In this document: one piece after another, positions 25,390-36,234 of the stretch
Layout: each line of letters begins with the position of its first letter
Position numbering within the stretch: the first letter of the stretch is position 1
Source: Bacillus sp. Xin1
Lineage (GTDB): Bacteria > Bacillota > Bacilli > Bacillales > Bacillaceae_G
Direction: 5' to 3'
Length of the DNA: 64,000 bases
NCBI RefSeq assembly: GCF_013314535.1
Contig: NZ_JABUAE010000016.1
Location: 42,065-106,064, forward strand
The notes under the pieces: model-generated
What the model saw: the letters and a program-made list of their open reading frames with translations, nothing else
Databases searched by the model: none
What the model was told of the DNA's origin: nothing
Program-made: the position numbers and the translations under genes

Positions 25390-26379
25390 TTATGACTTAT
25401 GAGTAGCAAACCATTCATTTAATTGGTCCATAATGTTCTCCATCGCTTTCATATTGGAAAACTTAGGCAATTCCACTAATAACGCCTGTTTCGGCATCGT
25501 TACATTCGGACCTTTCTTTTGGAGAACAAATATACTTTTTGCATTTTTCTCGTTTTTAAACATGGAAACAGGAAGCTGTAATAATCCTTGAATAAAGCTT
25601 GTTTCTTTAATAAATGCATGTAATTTCGGTGCTTGATCACTTTCAAAGATAAAGTTCGGTACTAAGAAGAATAAATACCCGCCTTCTTTTGTATGCTTCA
25701 CACTTTGTTCAATAAATAGGTGATGTGCATAAGACATTCCTTCATCTGCTTTTAAAGTATATTCACTTGCACCTATTTCGTTTGGATAAAACCCAATTGG
25801 TAAATCACAAACAACTGCATCTACTGGATCAATATAAAGCGACGCTAGTCCATCTTGATTGAAGAACTCGATTGCTTGCTTTTGTAAATTCGCATTCACT
25901 AAAGCAAGTCTAACAAGTACATCATCCACTTCTACACCAAACCCGCTTATCGTTGTACCTTCTTGCGCACCATTAAAAATTGTCGTCATTAAATTCCCTG
26001 TTCCAATAGCTGGGTCTAAAACAACGATTTCTTTCTGATCCTTCATAAACTTATGGAATAAGTAACTCATAAACATTCCAACTGCATCAGGCGTCATTTC
26101 GTGATTGGCTTGCACGCCCTCTTTCATTCCTTTTAGAATGGCAAGTTGAAATGCTTTGCGAATTTCCTCGCCTTTATATTTTTCTTCATTAAACTTACTA
26201 TATTCACGATTCAACCGTTCAATTGTTGATTCAGATAATCCCTCTTGCAGAATCGCTCCTTCAAACAAATTATCTCCTGTTTCCACAAGCGCTTCTAAAT
26301 ATGTTACATCCAATTCTTTACGTAAAATTACGGTAGAAGAATCAAAAATAGAAAATAATGTTTCTACTGTCTGACTCAC
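25390..26379 (-). CDS. ytxK: Class I SAM-dependent methyltransferase YtxK
   Basis: A 329-residue protein related to N6-adenine DNA methyltransferases. SAM motif I is VLDPAIGTGNLMT (about 119) and the catalytic motif is degenerate (VCDLPIGFYP in place of NPPF/DPPY). No restriction gene is nearby, and the place next to ackA and tpx is conserved in Bacillus, so it is not a restriction-modification component. Target unknown. Start GTG after AAGGAGG. Confidence 0.88.
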   Translation of the reverse strand: MSQTVETLFSIFDSSTVILRKELDVTYLEALVETGDNLFEGAILQEGLSESTIERLNREYSKFNEEKYKGEEIRKAFQLAILKGMKEGVQANHEMTPDAVGMFMSYLFHKFMKDQKEIVVLDPAIGTGNLMTTIFNGAQEGTTISGFGVEVDDVLVRLALVNANLQKQAIEFFNQDGLASLYIDPVDAVVCDLPIGFYPNEIGASEYTLKADEGMSYAHHLFIEQSVKHTKEGGYLFFLVPNFIFESDQAPKLHAFIKETSFIQGLLQLPVSMFKNEKNAKSIFVLQKKGPNVTMPKQALLVELPKFSNMKAMENIMDQLNEWFATHKS

Positions 26380-26513
26380 GCATATTCCTCCTTCAGTCAA
26401 TTACACATAACTTATATCATACCATAAAGTGAAACTTTAATCAGTGGGAAGGTTTCTTCATCCTTACTGATTATTAGCCTCACCAATTGGACATTCTAAT
26501 TTTTTGCCAAAAG

Positions 26514-26543
26514 AAAAAACGACCTCTTACATAGAGGTCGCCT
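26514..26543 (-). terminator. Terminator of tpx
   Basis: GCGACCTCT / AGAGGTCG stem followed by six T on the minus strand. Confidence 0.85.
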
Positions 26544-26552
26544 TCATTTACA

Positions 26553-27053
26553 TTACTTCGCCGCTTTTGCTGCTTCTAATGCTGCTTCGTAATTTGGATG
26601 GCTTGTACCTTCGCTTACGTACTCTACGTAAACTACTTTGTCGTTGCTGTCTACTACGAATACCGCACGAGCAAGTAAACGAAGTTCTTTCATTACTACG
26701 CCATAAGCTTCACCGAATGAAAGGTCACGGTGGTCAGAAAGTGTTGCTACGTTTTCTAAGCCGTTTGCTGCACACCAGCGTTTTTGAGCGAATGGTAGAT
26801 CTACACTAATTGTTAATACTTTTGTGTTTTCAATACCAGCTGCATCTTGGTTAAAACGACGAGTTTGTGCATCGCACACACCTGTGTCGATAGATGGTAC
26901 AACACTAATTAATTTCACTTCACCTTTGTATGTTTCTAAACTTACTGGAGATAAGTCGTTTGCTAACACTTGGAAGTTTGGCGCTTGATCGCCAACTTTA
27001 ACTTCTGTTCCAACTAAAGTAATTGGGTTACCTTTAAAAGTTACATTTGCCAC
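26553..27053 (-). CDS. tpx: Thiol peroxidase Tpx
   Basis: A 166-residue atypical 2-Cys peroxiredoxin that reduces peroxides with thioredoxin. The peroxidatic cysteine is C60 in [15 protein letters not shown] and the resolving cysteine is C94 in [11 protein letters not shown] start after AAGGGAGG. Conserved neighbour of ytxK and ytfJ. Confidence 0.96.
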   Translation of the reverse strand: MANVTFKGNPITLVGTEVKVGDQAPNFQVLANDLSPVSLETYKGEVKLISVVPSIDTGVCDAQTRRFNQDAAGIENTKVLTISVDLPFAQKRWCAANGLENVATLSDHRDLSFGEAYGVVMKELRLLARAVFVVDSNDKVVYVEYVSEGTSHPNYEAALEAAKAAK

Positions 27054-27151
27054 TTGAAAATCCTCCCTTATTTAAACAAAATATGTACAATGTAAATGAT
27101 AGTTTGTCCTTATTCAGAATGCAAATAAAATCGCTTTATTTACAAAAAAAT

Positions 27152-27183
27152 AAAGAAGCTAACCAATCGATTAGCTTCTTTTT
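27152..27183 (-). terminator. Terminator of ytfIJ
   Basis: AAAGAAGCTAA / TTAGCTTCTTTTT hairpin downstream of ytfJ. Confidence 0.8.
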
Positions 27184-27188
27184 CGCTG

Positions 27189-27584
27189 TTAGATTTCAAA
27201 TTCTGGTTCATCACCTTTTTGCTTCTCCATCATTTCCTTCACTTTATCAACAGCTTGTGGTGCTAACTCAATGATTTTATCAATCACATGTGTTTGTTTA
27301 TCTAAATGTAAAACTTTCACTCCATCTCCATTTATAACGAGAAAGGCAACTGGGTTAATGGAAACTCCTCCACCACTCCCTCCACCAAATGGATGACGGC
27401 CCGAGCTATCTATTCTTCCAAATTCGCTCCCGCCAGCAGCAAATCCAAAGCTCACTTTAGAAACCGTTAAAATAACGCTTCCATCCGCTGCTTTAATTGG
27501 ATCGCCGATAATTGTATTTACATCTGTCATTTGCTTTAAATGCTGCATTGCAGTTGTCATTAAACCTTGAATTGGATGATCCAT
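27189..27584 (-). CDS. ytfJ: GerW family sporulation protein YtfJ
   Basis: A 131-residue protein with GDPIKAADGSVILTVSKVSFGFAAGGSEF, a Gly-rich loop (PFGGGSGGGVS) and a hydrophobic core, diagnostic of the YtfJ/GerW family. It is needed for proper spore germination in B. subtilis and is made in the forespore. ATG follows GGGGGATAAA. It lies 9 bases behind ytfI, forming an operon. Confidence 0.92.
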   Translation of the reverse strand: MDHPIQGLMTTAMQHLKQMTDVNTIIGDPIKAADGSVILTVSKVSFGFAAGGSEFGRIDSSGRHPFGGGSGGGVSINPVAFLVINGDGVKVLHLDKQTHVIDKIIELAPQAVDKVKEMMEKQKGDEPEFEI

Positions 27585-27593
27585 TTTATCCCC

Positions 27594-28223
27594 CTATGCT
27601 TGTGCAGATTTTTCAACTGCACTAGATCTTTGTTTTCTCATAAACCACAGTATTTTTACTCCTGCCACTGTAGCACGATATATCCGAAAGGATGCTGTTA
27701 ATTCGCCTTTCGATGCAAATCCTTTCCCTTGAAACACAGGTGTAATTTCAAACTCGGGTATATCAATTACATGCGTATATTGCCCCAAGACCCCAGCGAC
27801 CATTCCTTTTGTCCCCCATGCATATCCAGTGACAATTCCGGTGCTAGCTGCATCCCCAGTTCCAATTTGCGAATGCCATTTCCACCTATTGATTTTCACT
27901 TTTTTAAGAAAATCTTTAAGGATAGTATGGATCTCTCGTAGCTTTTTTATCAGTTCCCCGATACTATCAAGCTGCGCCATAATTTTATTCTCAATCCCTC
28001 CATCTTCTTCTGCTTTTTCAATTTTTTGTCCGATTTTTTTTTGCTGTTTTTCAATTCTTTCTAAAATATCAAACGTATAGTGAATCATCCATATTTTCAC
28101 TTGAAATAAACATTGCTTCTCCATTTCTGAATATAAAAACGTCACTTTAAGCGATAGCCTCGACAATAGTATAAGTAAAATGAGCAAGAGAAGAATTCCA
28201 ATTCCAATTACAAGCCACTTCAT
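27594..28223 (-). CDS. ytfI: DUF2953 membrane-anchored protein YtfI
   Basis: A 209-residue protein with one N-terminal membrane helix (LVIGIGILLLLILLILL) followed by a basic domain containing GTGDAASTGIVTGYAWGTKG, typical of DUF2953 (YtfI). It accompanies ytfJ in spore formers and is presumed to act in sporulation. The ATG at 28223 follows GAAAGGATG; an upstream ATG at 28247 is less supported. In B. subtilis yteJ and sppA follow on the other side; they are not present here. Confidence 0.85.
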   Translation of the reverse strand: MKWLVIGIGILLLLILLILLSRLSLKVTFLYSEMEKQCLFQVKIWMIHYTFDILERIEKQQKKIGQKIEKAEEDGGIENKIMAQLDSIGELIKKLREIHTILKDFLKKVKINRWKWHSQIGTGDAASTGIVTGYAWGTKGMVAGVLGQYTHVIDIPEFEITPVFQGKGFASKGELTASFRIYRATVAGVKILWFMRKQRSSAVEKSAQA

Positions 28224-28425
28224 TCGTACCATCCTTTCACTCCACATCCATTATCGACAGGTTCAATCAGGATTAAACAAGAAGTGATAAAATTGAATAT
28301 AAAAATTTTTCTAAAAATAAAGAGGGATTTTGACATTTTATATCGAAATATAATATTTGAGCATACCATTAGTTTTTTTCTACTGGGGCACAACGCTAAA
28401 TTTGACTGCAATGGAGGGATACACA

Positions 28426-29229
28426 ATGGCAGATCGTCGCAATTTATTTTTCTTTTATGGTGATGACAAAGCAACGCTTGTTGAAAAAATGAAGCCAATA
28501 TATCGTATTTTAGAGGAAAATGGATTTACCATATTAGATCACCCAAAAAATGCAAACGCTATCGTCAGTGTTGGAGATGATGGAACCTTCCTACAAGCCG
28601 TTCGTAAAACAGGCTTTAGAGAAGATTGCTTATATGCAGGTGTTTCTACGAAAGATGAAATTTCTTTCTACTGCGATTTCCATATTGACCATGTCGATAC
28701 AGCCCTTCAAGAAATTACACAAAATGAAATTGAAGTGCGTAAATACCCAACAATTCAAATAGATGTTGATCATGGCACATCTTTCCATTGTTTAAATGAG
28801 TTTTCTTTACGCTCTAGCATCATTAAAACATTTGTAGTAGATGTGCATGTTGATGATTTATATTTTGAAACATTTAGAGGGGACGGCTTGGTTATCTCTA
28901 CCCCGACTGGAAGTACAGCTTATAATAAATCATTGCATGGCGCGGTTGTCGATCCACTCATCCCATGCTTCCAAATAAGCGAACTTGCTTCTTTAAATAA
29001 CAACACATACCGTACACTTGGATCACCGTTTATTTTAAACCATGAACGTACATTAACGTTAAAACTTGCTCCAGACGGTAATGATTATCCTGTTATCGGC
29101 ATGGATAACGAAGCACTTAGCATTAAACAAGTTGAAAAAGCAGTCGTACGTTTAAGTGATAAACAAATTAAAACAGTAAAACTAAAAAACAATTCGTTCT
29201 GGGAAAAAGTACAAAGAACGTTTTTATAA
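28426..29229 (+). CDS. nadK: NAD kinase
   Basis: A 267-residue cytosolic enzyme that phosphorylates NAD to NADP. The GGDGT-type motif is VGDDGTF (about residue 47) and the second conserved block is TPTGSTAYNKSLHGAVV. Length and position before ytcJ match the second NAD kinase of B. subtilis (YtdI/NadK2). ATG after GGAGGG; an upstream in-frame ATG at 28357 is not supported. Confidence 0.93.
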   Translation: MADRRNLFFFYGDDKATLVEKMKPIYRILEENGFTILDHPKNANAIVSVGDDGTFLQAVRKTGFREDCLYAGVSTKDEISFYCDFHIDHVDTALQEITQNEIEVRKYPTIQIDVDHGTSFHCLNEFSLRSSIIKTFVVDVHVDDLYFETFRGDGLVISTPTGSTAYNKSLHGAVVDPLIPCFQISELASLNNNTYRTLGSPFILNHERTLTLKLAPDGNDYPVIGMDNEALSIKQVEKAVVRLSDKQIKTVKLKNNSFWEKVQRTFL

Positions 29230-29234
29230 ACAGC

Positions 29235-29276
29235 AAAAAAACGAGTGCCAAAAGATTTTCTGGCACTCGTTTTTTG
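29235..29276 (+). terminator. Terminator of nadK
   Basis: Perfect hairpin AAAAAACGAGTGCCA / TGGCACTCGTTTTTT. Confidence 0.9.
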
Positions 29277-29311
29277 TGATTCACACGTCGTGTATTAGCG
29301 AACCGCTGATA

Positions 29312-30874
29312 TTATTTTTGGTATACAATTTGACCATCTATTACAGTTGCCACAGCTTGTATATCTTTTATTTCCTCTGCTTCAACTTCAAATATGTCGC
29401 GATCTATAATTGTAAAATCCGCTTCATATCCTTTTACAATTTTACCACGTTTGTTTTCTTTTCCAATCGTATAGGCGCTTCCAGTTGTAAATAAAGAGAC
29501 AGCTTCAAATATAGATAACTTCTCTTCAGGTATGTAACATGCCCCATCAATAAAGCTTCTCCGCGTTACCGCACTATATATTCCTAAAAATGGATTTACT
29601 TGTTCAATTGGTGCATCTGATCCACCTGCGCAATGCAATTCAGCATCGAGTAACGTTTTCCAAGCATACGCATACCGAAGACGATACTCTCCTAACTTTT
29701 CAATCACTGATGGAAAATCAGATGAGACAAATACAGGCTGAATATCAATGATGACCGGCAAGGGCTTCATCCGTTCAATTAATTCTTCGCGTGCCAGCTG
29801 GCAATGAATAATACGATCGCGTAGCCCCTCTGCCGGTGGGTATAACTCTAGTGCATCAATCACATATTCAAGAGACAGGTCACCAATTGTATGAATCGCG
29901 ACCGGCATATGTAAATTACGTGCTTTTCTCACTAGTTCAGCCAGTTCTTCCTGAGAAAAGATTGCTACGCCATTTGTTTCCTTCGCATCTTCATATGGCT
30001 CACTTAGTAACGCAGTTCGTCCACCAAACGAACCATCTGAAAAGATTTTCATTGCACCAAATTCAATATAATGCTCGTTCTCATAATTTTTTCGTTCATG
30101 TGCTACTTCATGATGAACAAGTAAATGTGCTTTAAATGGCATTCCCTTTATTATGTGTGAAAATGCATTGTATGTTTTTTGAAAGCCGCCATAATAATTT
30201 AAGTCTTCTGTATGTCCTCCTACTAGGCCATATTTCCAACAATCTTGAATCGCTGTTTGCAATGCCCTTTGTAAATATGCTTCATTGATTTCTGGCTGAA
30301 CGTGCTTGATTACATCTTGTGCTTGTTCATATAAAAGTCCTGTCAGTTCACCCGATGAATCCCGGCCAAGCTTTCCACCTTTTGGATCTGGCATGTCCCA
30401 TGTGATATTTGCCTTTTCTAGTATATAAGAATTTACCCATGTCACGTGACGACAAACACGTTTTAATAAAATCGGATGTTCTTTCGAAATCGCATCTAAA
30501 TCACGGACATGGACGCTTTTTGTATCTGTGAAATTATTTTCGTTCCAACCTTCGCCAATCACCCATGTACCCTCTGGCACATCCTCTACTCGCTGCGTGA
30601 CAAGCTGCAGCATTTTCTTATAAGACGTACAAGCAGATAAGTCTAAACGTAGCAGTCGTTCCCCATGTCCAATGAGGTGCAGATGACTATCAACAAGACC
30701 TGGAATCATTGTTCTTCCCTCTAAATGATGGATCTCCTCAGCCTGATACCGACTCTCCAAATCCTCTTTGTTTCCTGTATCGAGAATTATTCCATTTTCT
30801 ACATAAATAGCTTTAACTTTTTCTTTCTCTTCATTCATTGTGTAAATATGTCCGCCGTGCCAAATTTCCCCCAT
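29312..30874 (-). CDS. ytcJ: Amidohydrolase family protein (YtcJ)
   Basis: A 520-residue metal-dependent amidohydrolase of the YtcJ type. Metal motif PGLVDSHLHLIGHG (H-x-H), AIHTIGD and the C-terminal GSDAPIEQVNPFLGI are seen. Substrate is unknown; relatives act on N-substituted formamides or similar compounds. Start ATG after AAAAGGGGATG; the much earlier ATG at 30997 would overlap the downstream end of the VOC gene. Confidence 0.88.
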   Translation of the reverse strand: MGEIWHGGHIYTMNEEKEKVKAIYVENGIILDTGNKEDLESRYQAEEIHHLEGRTMIPGLVDSHLHLIGHGERLLRLDLSACTSYKKMLQLVTQRVEDVPEGTWVIGEGWNENNFTDTKSVHVRDLDAISKEHPILLKRVCRHVTWVNSYILEKANITWDMPDPKGGKLGRDSSGELTGLLYEQAQDVIKHVQPEINEAYLQRALQTAIQDCWKYGLVGGHTEDLNYYGGFQKTYNAFSHIIKGMPFKAHLLVHHEVAHERKNYENEHYIEFGAMKIFSDGSFGGRTALLSEPYEDAKETNGVAIFSQEELAELVRKARNLHMPVAIHTIGDLSLEYVIDALELYPPAEGLRDRIIHCQLAREELIERMKPLPVIIDIQPVFVSSDFPSVIEKLGEYRLRYAYAWKTLLDAELHCAGGSDAPIEQVNPFLGIYSAVTRRSFIDGACYIPEEKLSIFEAVSLFTTGSAYTIGKENKRGKIVKGYEADFTIIDRDIFEVEAEEIKDIQAVATVIDGQIVYQK

Positions 30875-30921
30875 ACTTTCATCCCCTTTTCTTTTTAGTC
30901 TACGAAATTGAAGCATAGAAA

Positions 30922-30954
30922 AAAAGCACCATTTTACATCACATGGTGCTTTTC
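30922..30954 (-). terminator. Terminator of the VOC gene
   Basis: AAAAGCACCAT / ATGGTGCTTTT stem with T-run on the minus strand, between the VOC gene and ytcJ. Confidence 0.8.
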
Positions 30955-30960
30955 CAAACA

Positions 30961-31392
30961 TTAATTTTGATTCGCTGGGATTGTTGACACTTGCCATTCT
31001 ACGTTAAATTTATCTTTTACCTGTCCATACGCCGGGCTCCAGAAAGTTTCTTGAATTGGCATGATGACTTGACCGCCATCTTGTAATTTCCCAAATACTT
31101 CTTTTGCTTTTTCTGCATCGCTTAATCTAATCGCTATCGTTACTTGAGATCCAATTGTATGCCCTTGACCTGGGAATGTATCAGAAATCATAAGTTCCGT
31201 ATTACCAACTTTTAAATGAGCATGTAAAACGCGCTCTTTTGCTTCAGCTGGAATAGGGTATTCTGGATTTTCAGGCATCTCACCAAAAGTCTGTATAACT
31301 TCAACTTTGGCATCTAATGCCTCTTTATAAAACTGTACAGCTTCTTGTCCATTACCATCCAAAACTAAATACGGGTTAATACCTAAAATCAT
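30961..31392 (-). CDS. VOC family protein (PhnB/glyoxalase-like)
   Basis: A 143-residue protein of the vicinal oxygen chelate fold (NPYLVLDGNGQEAVQFYKEAL, VGNTELMISDTFP, WQVSTIP), closest to the PhnB-like group common in Bacillus. Function is unknown; it could be a metal-dependent lyase, isomerase or resistance protein. ATG at 31392 follows AAGAGGTG. Confidence 0.85.
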   Translation of the reverse strand: MILGINPYLVLDGNGQEAVQFYKEALDAKVEVIQTFGEMPENPEYPIPAEAKERVLHAHLKVGNTELMISDTFPGQGHTIGSQVTIAIRLSDAEKAKEVFGKLQDGGQVIMPIQETFWSPAYGQVKDKFNVEWQVSTIPANQN

Positions 31393-31514
31393 AAAAGGCA
31401 CCTCTTTTTTAAAATTTTTTTGGTAATCATCTCAAGTTTAAATCAGAACATACGTTCCATTAGATGATATCATAATCTTACATGCATATGCAACAATCTA
31501 ATTCCATTCTTGTT

Positions 31515-33101
31515 TTACTTTAACCCTAATTCCATCTCTTGTTTTCTAAGTTCAACACGGCGAATTTTTCCGGAAATCGTTTTTGGTAGTTCATCTACAA
31601 ATTCAATTTTACGAGGATATTTATATGGTGCAGTAAGTTTTTTGACGTGTTCTTGAAGTATAGGAATTAATATTTCTTGTTTCTCTTGTATATTCTCTCT
31701 TAATACGATAAAAGCCTTCACGACACTTCCGCGAATTTCATCAGGACTTGCAACAACCGCACATTCTCTTACATAAGGATGTTTCACAAGCGCATCTTCG
31801 ACTTCAAATGGTCCAATTGTGTAACCAGAGCTAATGATAATATCGTCACCGCGGCCCTCAAACCAAAAATAGCCATCTTCATCCTCTTTCGCTTTATCGC
31901 CTGTAATATAATAATCACCACGGAATTGCATCGCTGTCCGCTCATCATCTTTATAATATTGTTTAAAGAGTGCTGGTGTTTCAATATGAACAGCAATATC
32001 TCCTACTTCTCCAACAGATACAGGTTGTCCTTCTTCATTTACAATGTCTACATGATTACCTGGCGTTGGTTTTCCCATAGATCCTGGCCTAATCTCCATT
32101 CCTTTCATTACGCCAACAAGTAATGTATTTTCTGTTTGACCATAGCCATCTCTAACTGTAACATTAAAATGATTTTGGAATGTTTCTATTACCTCTCGGT
32201 TTAGCGGCTCTCCTGCTGATACAGCACTATGTAAAGCTGTTAAATTATACTGCTGCAGGTTCTCTACCTTTGCCATTAAGCGATATTCTGTCGGCGTACA
32301 ACAAAGCACATTCACCTTATTATCATCTAATAACTGCAAATATGTTTTCGGTTCGAATTTACCGTGATACACAAACCCTGTCGCTCCTGAACCAAGCGTT
32401 GCTAAAAACGGGCTCCAAATCCATTTTTGCCAGCCTGGACTAGCCGTTGCCCATACAACATCATTCTCTTCTATTCCGAGCCAATTTGGAGCGCTTGTAC
32501 GTAAATGCGCGTAGCCCCAGGCATGTGTATGAACGACACCTTTGGGATTTCCTGTCGTTCCTGATGTGTAAGATAAGAAGACCATATCTTCTCGGTCTGT
32601 CTTAGCCATTTCTAATTCGTCACTCTCTATTTCTAGTGCGTCTTTTAAATTGATCCAGCCATCTACTGACTGATTGCTCAATACGAATTTTTGAAGAGAC
32701 TCCATCATCTCTATACCTTCAAATTGCTGAATATACGGTTCATGACTGATAATTGCTTTTACTTCTCCATGCTGAATGCGATATTCAATATCTTTTTTGC
32801 GAAGCATTTCCGAACTTGGAATGACTACAAACCCCGCTTTAATTGCGGCAATATACGTCATATATGCTTCAATTAAGCGTGGCATCATAATAAGAAGCTT
32901 GTCCCCTTTTTGCAAGCCACTCTTTATAAAAGCGTTTCCAATTTTATTCGCTCCTTTTATCAATTCACGGTATGTAACCTCACGTCTATTTCCTTCATCA
33001 TCCTGCCAAATTAAAGCAAGCTTCTGCTCGTCATGTGTATATTTCTCTATCTCTGCAACTAAGTTATAAGACGGCGGTGCTAATAATTCTTCCCTCTTCA
33101 T
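31515..33101 (-). CDS. ytcI: Acyl-CoA synthetase (AMP-forming), YtcI/MbcS type
   Basis: A 528-residue adenylate-forming enzyme. The AMP-binding motif is YTSGTTGNPKGVVHTHAW, then [29 protein letters not shown] and the catalytic lysine in PKTISGKIRR. It activates a short or medium branched/fatty acid as acyl-CoA; B. subtilis YtcI lies at the same place. ATG after AAGGAGG. Paralogous to acsA in this window but lacking its N-terminal acetyl-CoA synthetase extension. Confidence 0.9.
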   Translation of the reverse strand: MKREELLAPPSYNLVAEIEKYTHDEQKLALIWQDDEGNRREVTYRELIKGANKIGNAFIKSGLQKGDKLLIMMPRLIEAYMTYIAAIKAGFVVIPSSEMLRKKDIEYRIQHGEVKAIISHEPYIQQFEGIEMMESLQKFVLSNQSVDGWINLKDALEIESDELEMAKTDREDMVFLSYTSGTTGNPKGVVHTHAWGYAHLRTSAPNWLGIEENDVVWATASPGWQKWIWSPFLATLGSGATGFVYHGKFEPKTYLQLLDDNKVNVLCCTPTEYRLMAKVENLQQYNLTALHSAVSAGEPLNREVIETFQNHFNVTVRDGYGQTENTLLVGVMKGMEIRPGSMGKPTPGNHVDIVNEEGQPVSVGEVGDIAVHIETPALFKQYYKDDERTAMQFRGDYYITGDKAKEDEDGYFWFEGRGDDIIISSGYTIGPFEVEDALVKHPYVRECAVVASPDEIRGSVVKAFIVLRENIQEKQEILIPILQEHVKKLTAPYKYPRKIEFVDELPKTISGKIRRVELRKQEMELGLK

Positions 33102-33203
33102 AATAATCATCCTCCTTTTTCTCTATGCCTCCCTTCTATAATAAAGAATTTTCAGTAAATTTTAAACCTACTTCTTTTGACAAATTTTTCAGTTACATGT
33201 CGA

Positions 33204-33237
33204 CAAAAAGAAGGAGTGGGAAAACCCGCTCCTTCTA
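33204..33237 (-). terminator. Terminator of sspA
   Basis: Perfect stem AGAAGGAGTGGG / CCCGCTCCTTCT (one G-T) followed by TTTTT on the minus strand. Confidence 0.85.
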
Positions 33238-33254
33238 AGCCATCGTATATGGGA

Positions 33255-33452
33255 TTATTTGTGGAAACCGCCTAATTGTTGTTCAGCTAGTGAAACTAGA
33301 CGTTTTGTAATTTCGCCACCAACAGATCCGTTAGCGCGAGATGTTGAATCAGCTCCAAGTTGAACTCCAAACTCTTGAGCGATTTCGTATTTCATTTGGT
33401 CTAATGCTGATTCAGCACCAGGAACCGCTAATTTATTTGTGCTTCGTGCCAT
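33255..33452 (-). CDS. sspA: Alpha/beta-type small acid-soluble spore protein
   Basis: A 65-residue SASP ([20 protein letters not shown]...) that coats and protects spore DNA. The germination-protease cleavage region [11 protein letters not shown] and the second signature [12 protein letters not shown] are present. Expected to be forespore-expressed under SigG. Its place next to thiI matches sspA of B. subtilis. ATG after AGGAGGTG. Confidence 0.96.
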   Translation of the reverse strand: MARSTNKLAVPGAESALDQMKYEIAQEFGVQLGADSTSRANGSVGGEITKRLVSLAEQQLGGFHK

Positions 33453-33539
33453 ATAGTATCACCTCCTTGTGAGTATAGAGTGTGATAAACCATATGACTT
33501 CATACATATCTAGAGATGGTAATTTATGGTTTTAAAAGA

Positions 33540-33640
33540 TGTTCAAAAAGTCCAGTAAAGATAACTGTCGCATTTCTTCGTTGCGTTGCCAGTCCGGCAC
33601 TCATGTAGTCCACTCTACTCCGTATCGTCCTTTTTGAACA
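33540..33640. repeat. 101-bp element with 11-bp terminal inverted repeats
   Basis: Begins TGTTCAAAAAG and ends CTTTTTGAACA, exact inverted repeats. The interior is GC-richer than its surroundings. It lies 8 bases after the thiI stop codon. The form is that of a MITE-like cereus-group repeat; no transposase is present. It may also end thiI transcription. Confidence 0.7.
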
Positions 33641-33647
33641 AGCACTT

Positions 33648-34865
<1,218 letters not shown>

Positions 34866-36008
34866 TTACCTCATCACTTCGTATAATTTTGGCAATGTTT
34901 CTTTTATAATCCCTTCAAACTGTGTTACTTCTTCCATCGTATTTTCAGGTGCTAAACTAATACGAATCGCACTTGCTGCGGCAGCATGCGGTACTCCCAT
35001 TGATGCTAACACACGACTTACTTCATTCGCTTTTGAAGAACATGCTGATTTTGTTGATACATATACGTCACGTTCTTCTAGAGCATGAACCACTACTTCT
35101 GGTTTTAAACCAACGAATGACACATTTAAAATATGCGGTGCCGAATATGCAAGCGATGTATTAATCGTTACATCTTCCATTCCTTCGAAGAAACGTACGA
35201 GTTCTGCTTGTAACTTGTGTAAGTGGTCACTCTTTTCACTCATATGTTCCATTGTCATACGTAATGCCTTGACCATCGCGACAATACCAGGTAAATTCTC
35301 TGTACCAGAACGATAACGAAGCTCCTGCTGACCACCTGATAAAATCGGATCTAATCTTACGCCATCACGTACATATAAAAGTCCTGTTCCTTTTACGCTA
35401 TGAAATTTATGCCCAGATATCGAACAAAGATCAATATGAGAAGCATATAAATCAAGTGGCACTTTTCCGATACCTTGCACGTGATCTACATGGAATCTTA
35501 TTTTGGGATAGTTCGCTAACAATTTTCCTACTTCAGAAACAGGTTGAATTGCCCCTGTTTCATTATTCACATGGATCATAGAAACAAGGATTGTATCCTC
35601 ACGAAGTGCTCGTTTTACATTTTCTACTGATACAATACCATGTTCGTTTACAGGTAAATAAGTAACATCAAAGCCGAGACCTTCTAATTGTTTATATGCT
35701 TCAAACACAGACGCGTGTTCAATATTTGTTGTAATAATATGTTTGCCACGAGAGCGATTCCTCATCGCTATTCCTTTAATCGCAAGGTTATTTCCTTCCG
35801 TTCCACCCGATGTGAAAATAATCTCGGAAGGCTTAACATGAAGGAGCTGCGCTGCAATCGTTCTTGATTGTGTTAGTAAATGCTCTGCTTCTCCCCCGAG
35901 CGAATGAATAGAAGAAGGGTTTCCAAAATATTTTCCTGCAACCGTTACGTAAGATTGAAGGACTTCTGGATATGGTTTCGTCGTCGCACTATTATCAAAA
36001 TAGATCAT
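34866..36008 (-). CDS. nifZ: Cysteine desulfurase (NifZ/IscS type)
   Basis: A 380-residue PLP enzyme that takes sulfur from cysteine. The PLP lysine is in SGHKFHSVKGTG (about 202); YFDNSATTKP and the catalytic-loop cysteine STKSACSSKA (about 330) are clear. Operon with thiI, so the main role is probably tRNA thiolation. ATG after GAAAGGGGA. B. subtilis has braB between nifZ and ezrA; it is absent here. Confidence 0.93.
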   Translation of the reverse strand: MIYFDNSATTKPYPEVLQSYVTVAGKYFGNPSSIHSLGGEAEHLLTQSRTIAAQLLHVKPSEIIFTSGGTEGNNLAIKGIAMRNRSRGKHIITTNIEHASVFEAYKQLEGLGFDVTYLPVNEHGIVSVENVKRALREDTILVSMIHVNNETGAIQPVSEVGKLLANYPKIRFHVDHVQGIGKVPLDLYASHIDLCSISGHKFHSVKGTGLLYVRDGVRLDPILSGGQQELRYRSGTENLPGIVAMVKALRMTMEHMSEKSDHLHKLQAELVRFFEGMEDVTINTSLAYSAPHILNVSFVGLKPEVVVHALEERDVYVSTKSACSSKANEVSRVLASMGVPHAAAASAIRISLAPENTMEEVTQFEGIIKETLPKLYEVMR

Positions 36009-36200
36009 CGTTCTTCCCCTTTCAGCGCTGTCACATCATATAATCATATCACAAATGTATGCCATTACGCTAAACATACTCAAAGCTTCTATTTTTTTGA
36101 TACAGAAGTATACTTTTATATTTTGAAACGAAAAACACTGCTGTATTCCGCTATTCATTATAGCAACATCATCCGAGAATTTACACAAATCCAGCACAAA

Positions 36201-36234
36201 AAAACAAACCCCTTTTTCATCAAGGGGTTTGTTC
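36201..36234 (-). terminator. Terminator of ezrA
   Basis: AACAAACCCCTT / AAGGGGTTTGTT hairpin that overlaps the ezrA stop codon, followed by T/A-rich sequence on the minus strand. Confidence 0.8.

Noticed and set aside
25390-26379. Restriction-modification methyltransferase
   Set aside because: No restriction or specificity gene nearby, degenerate catalytic motif and conserved Bacillus synteny identify it as YtxK.
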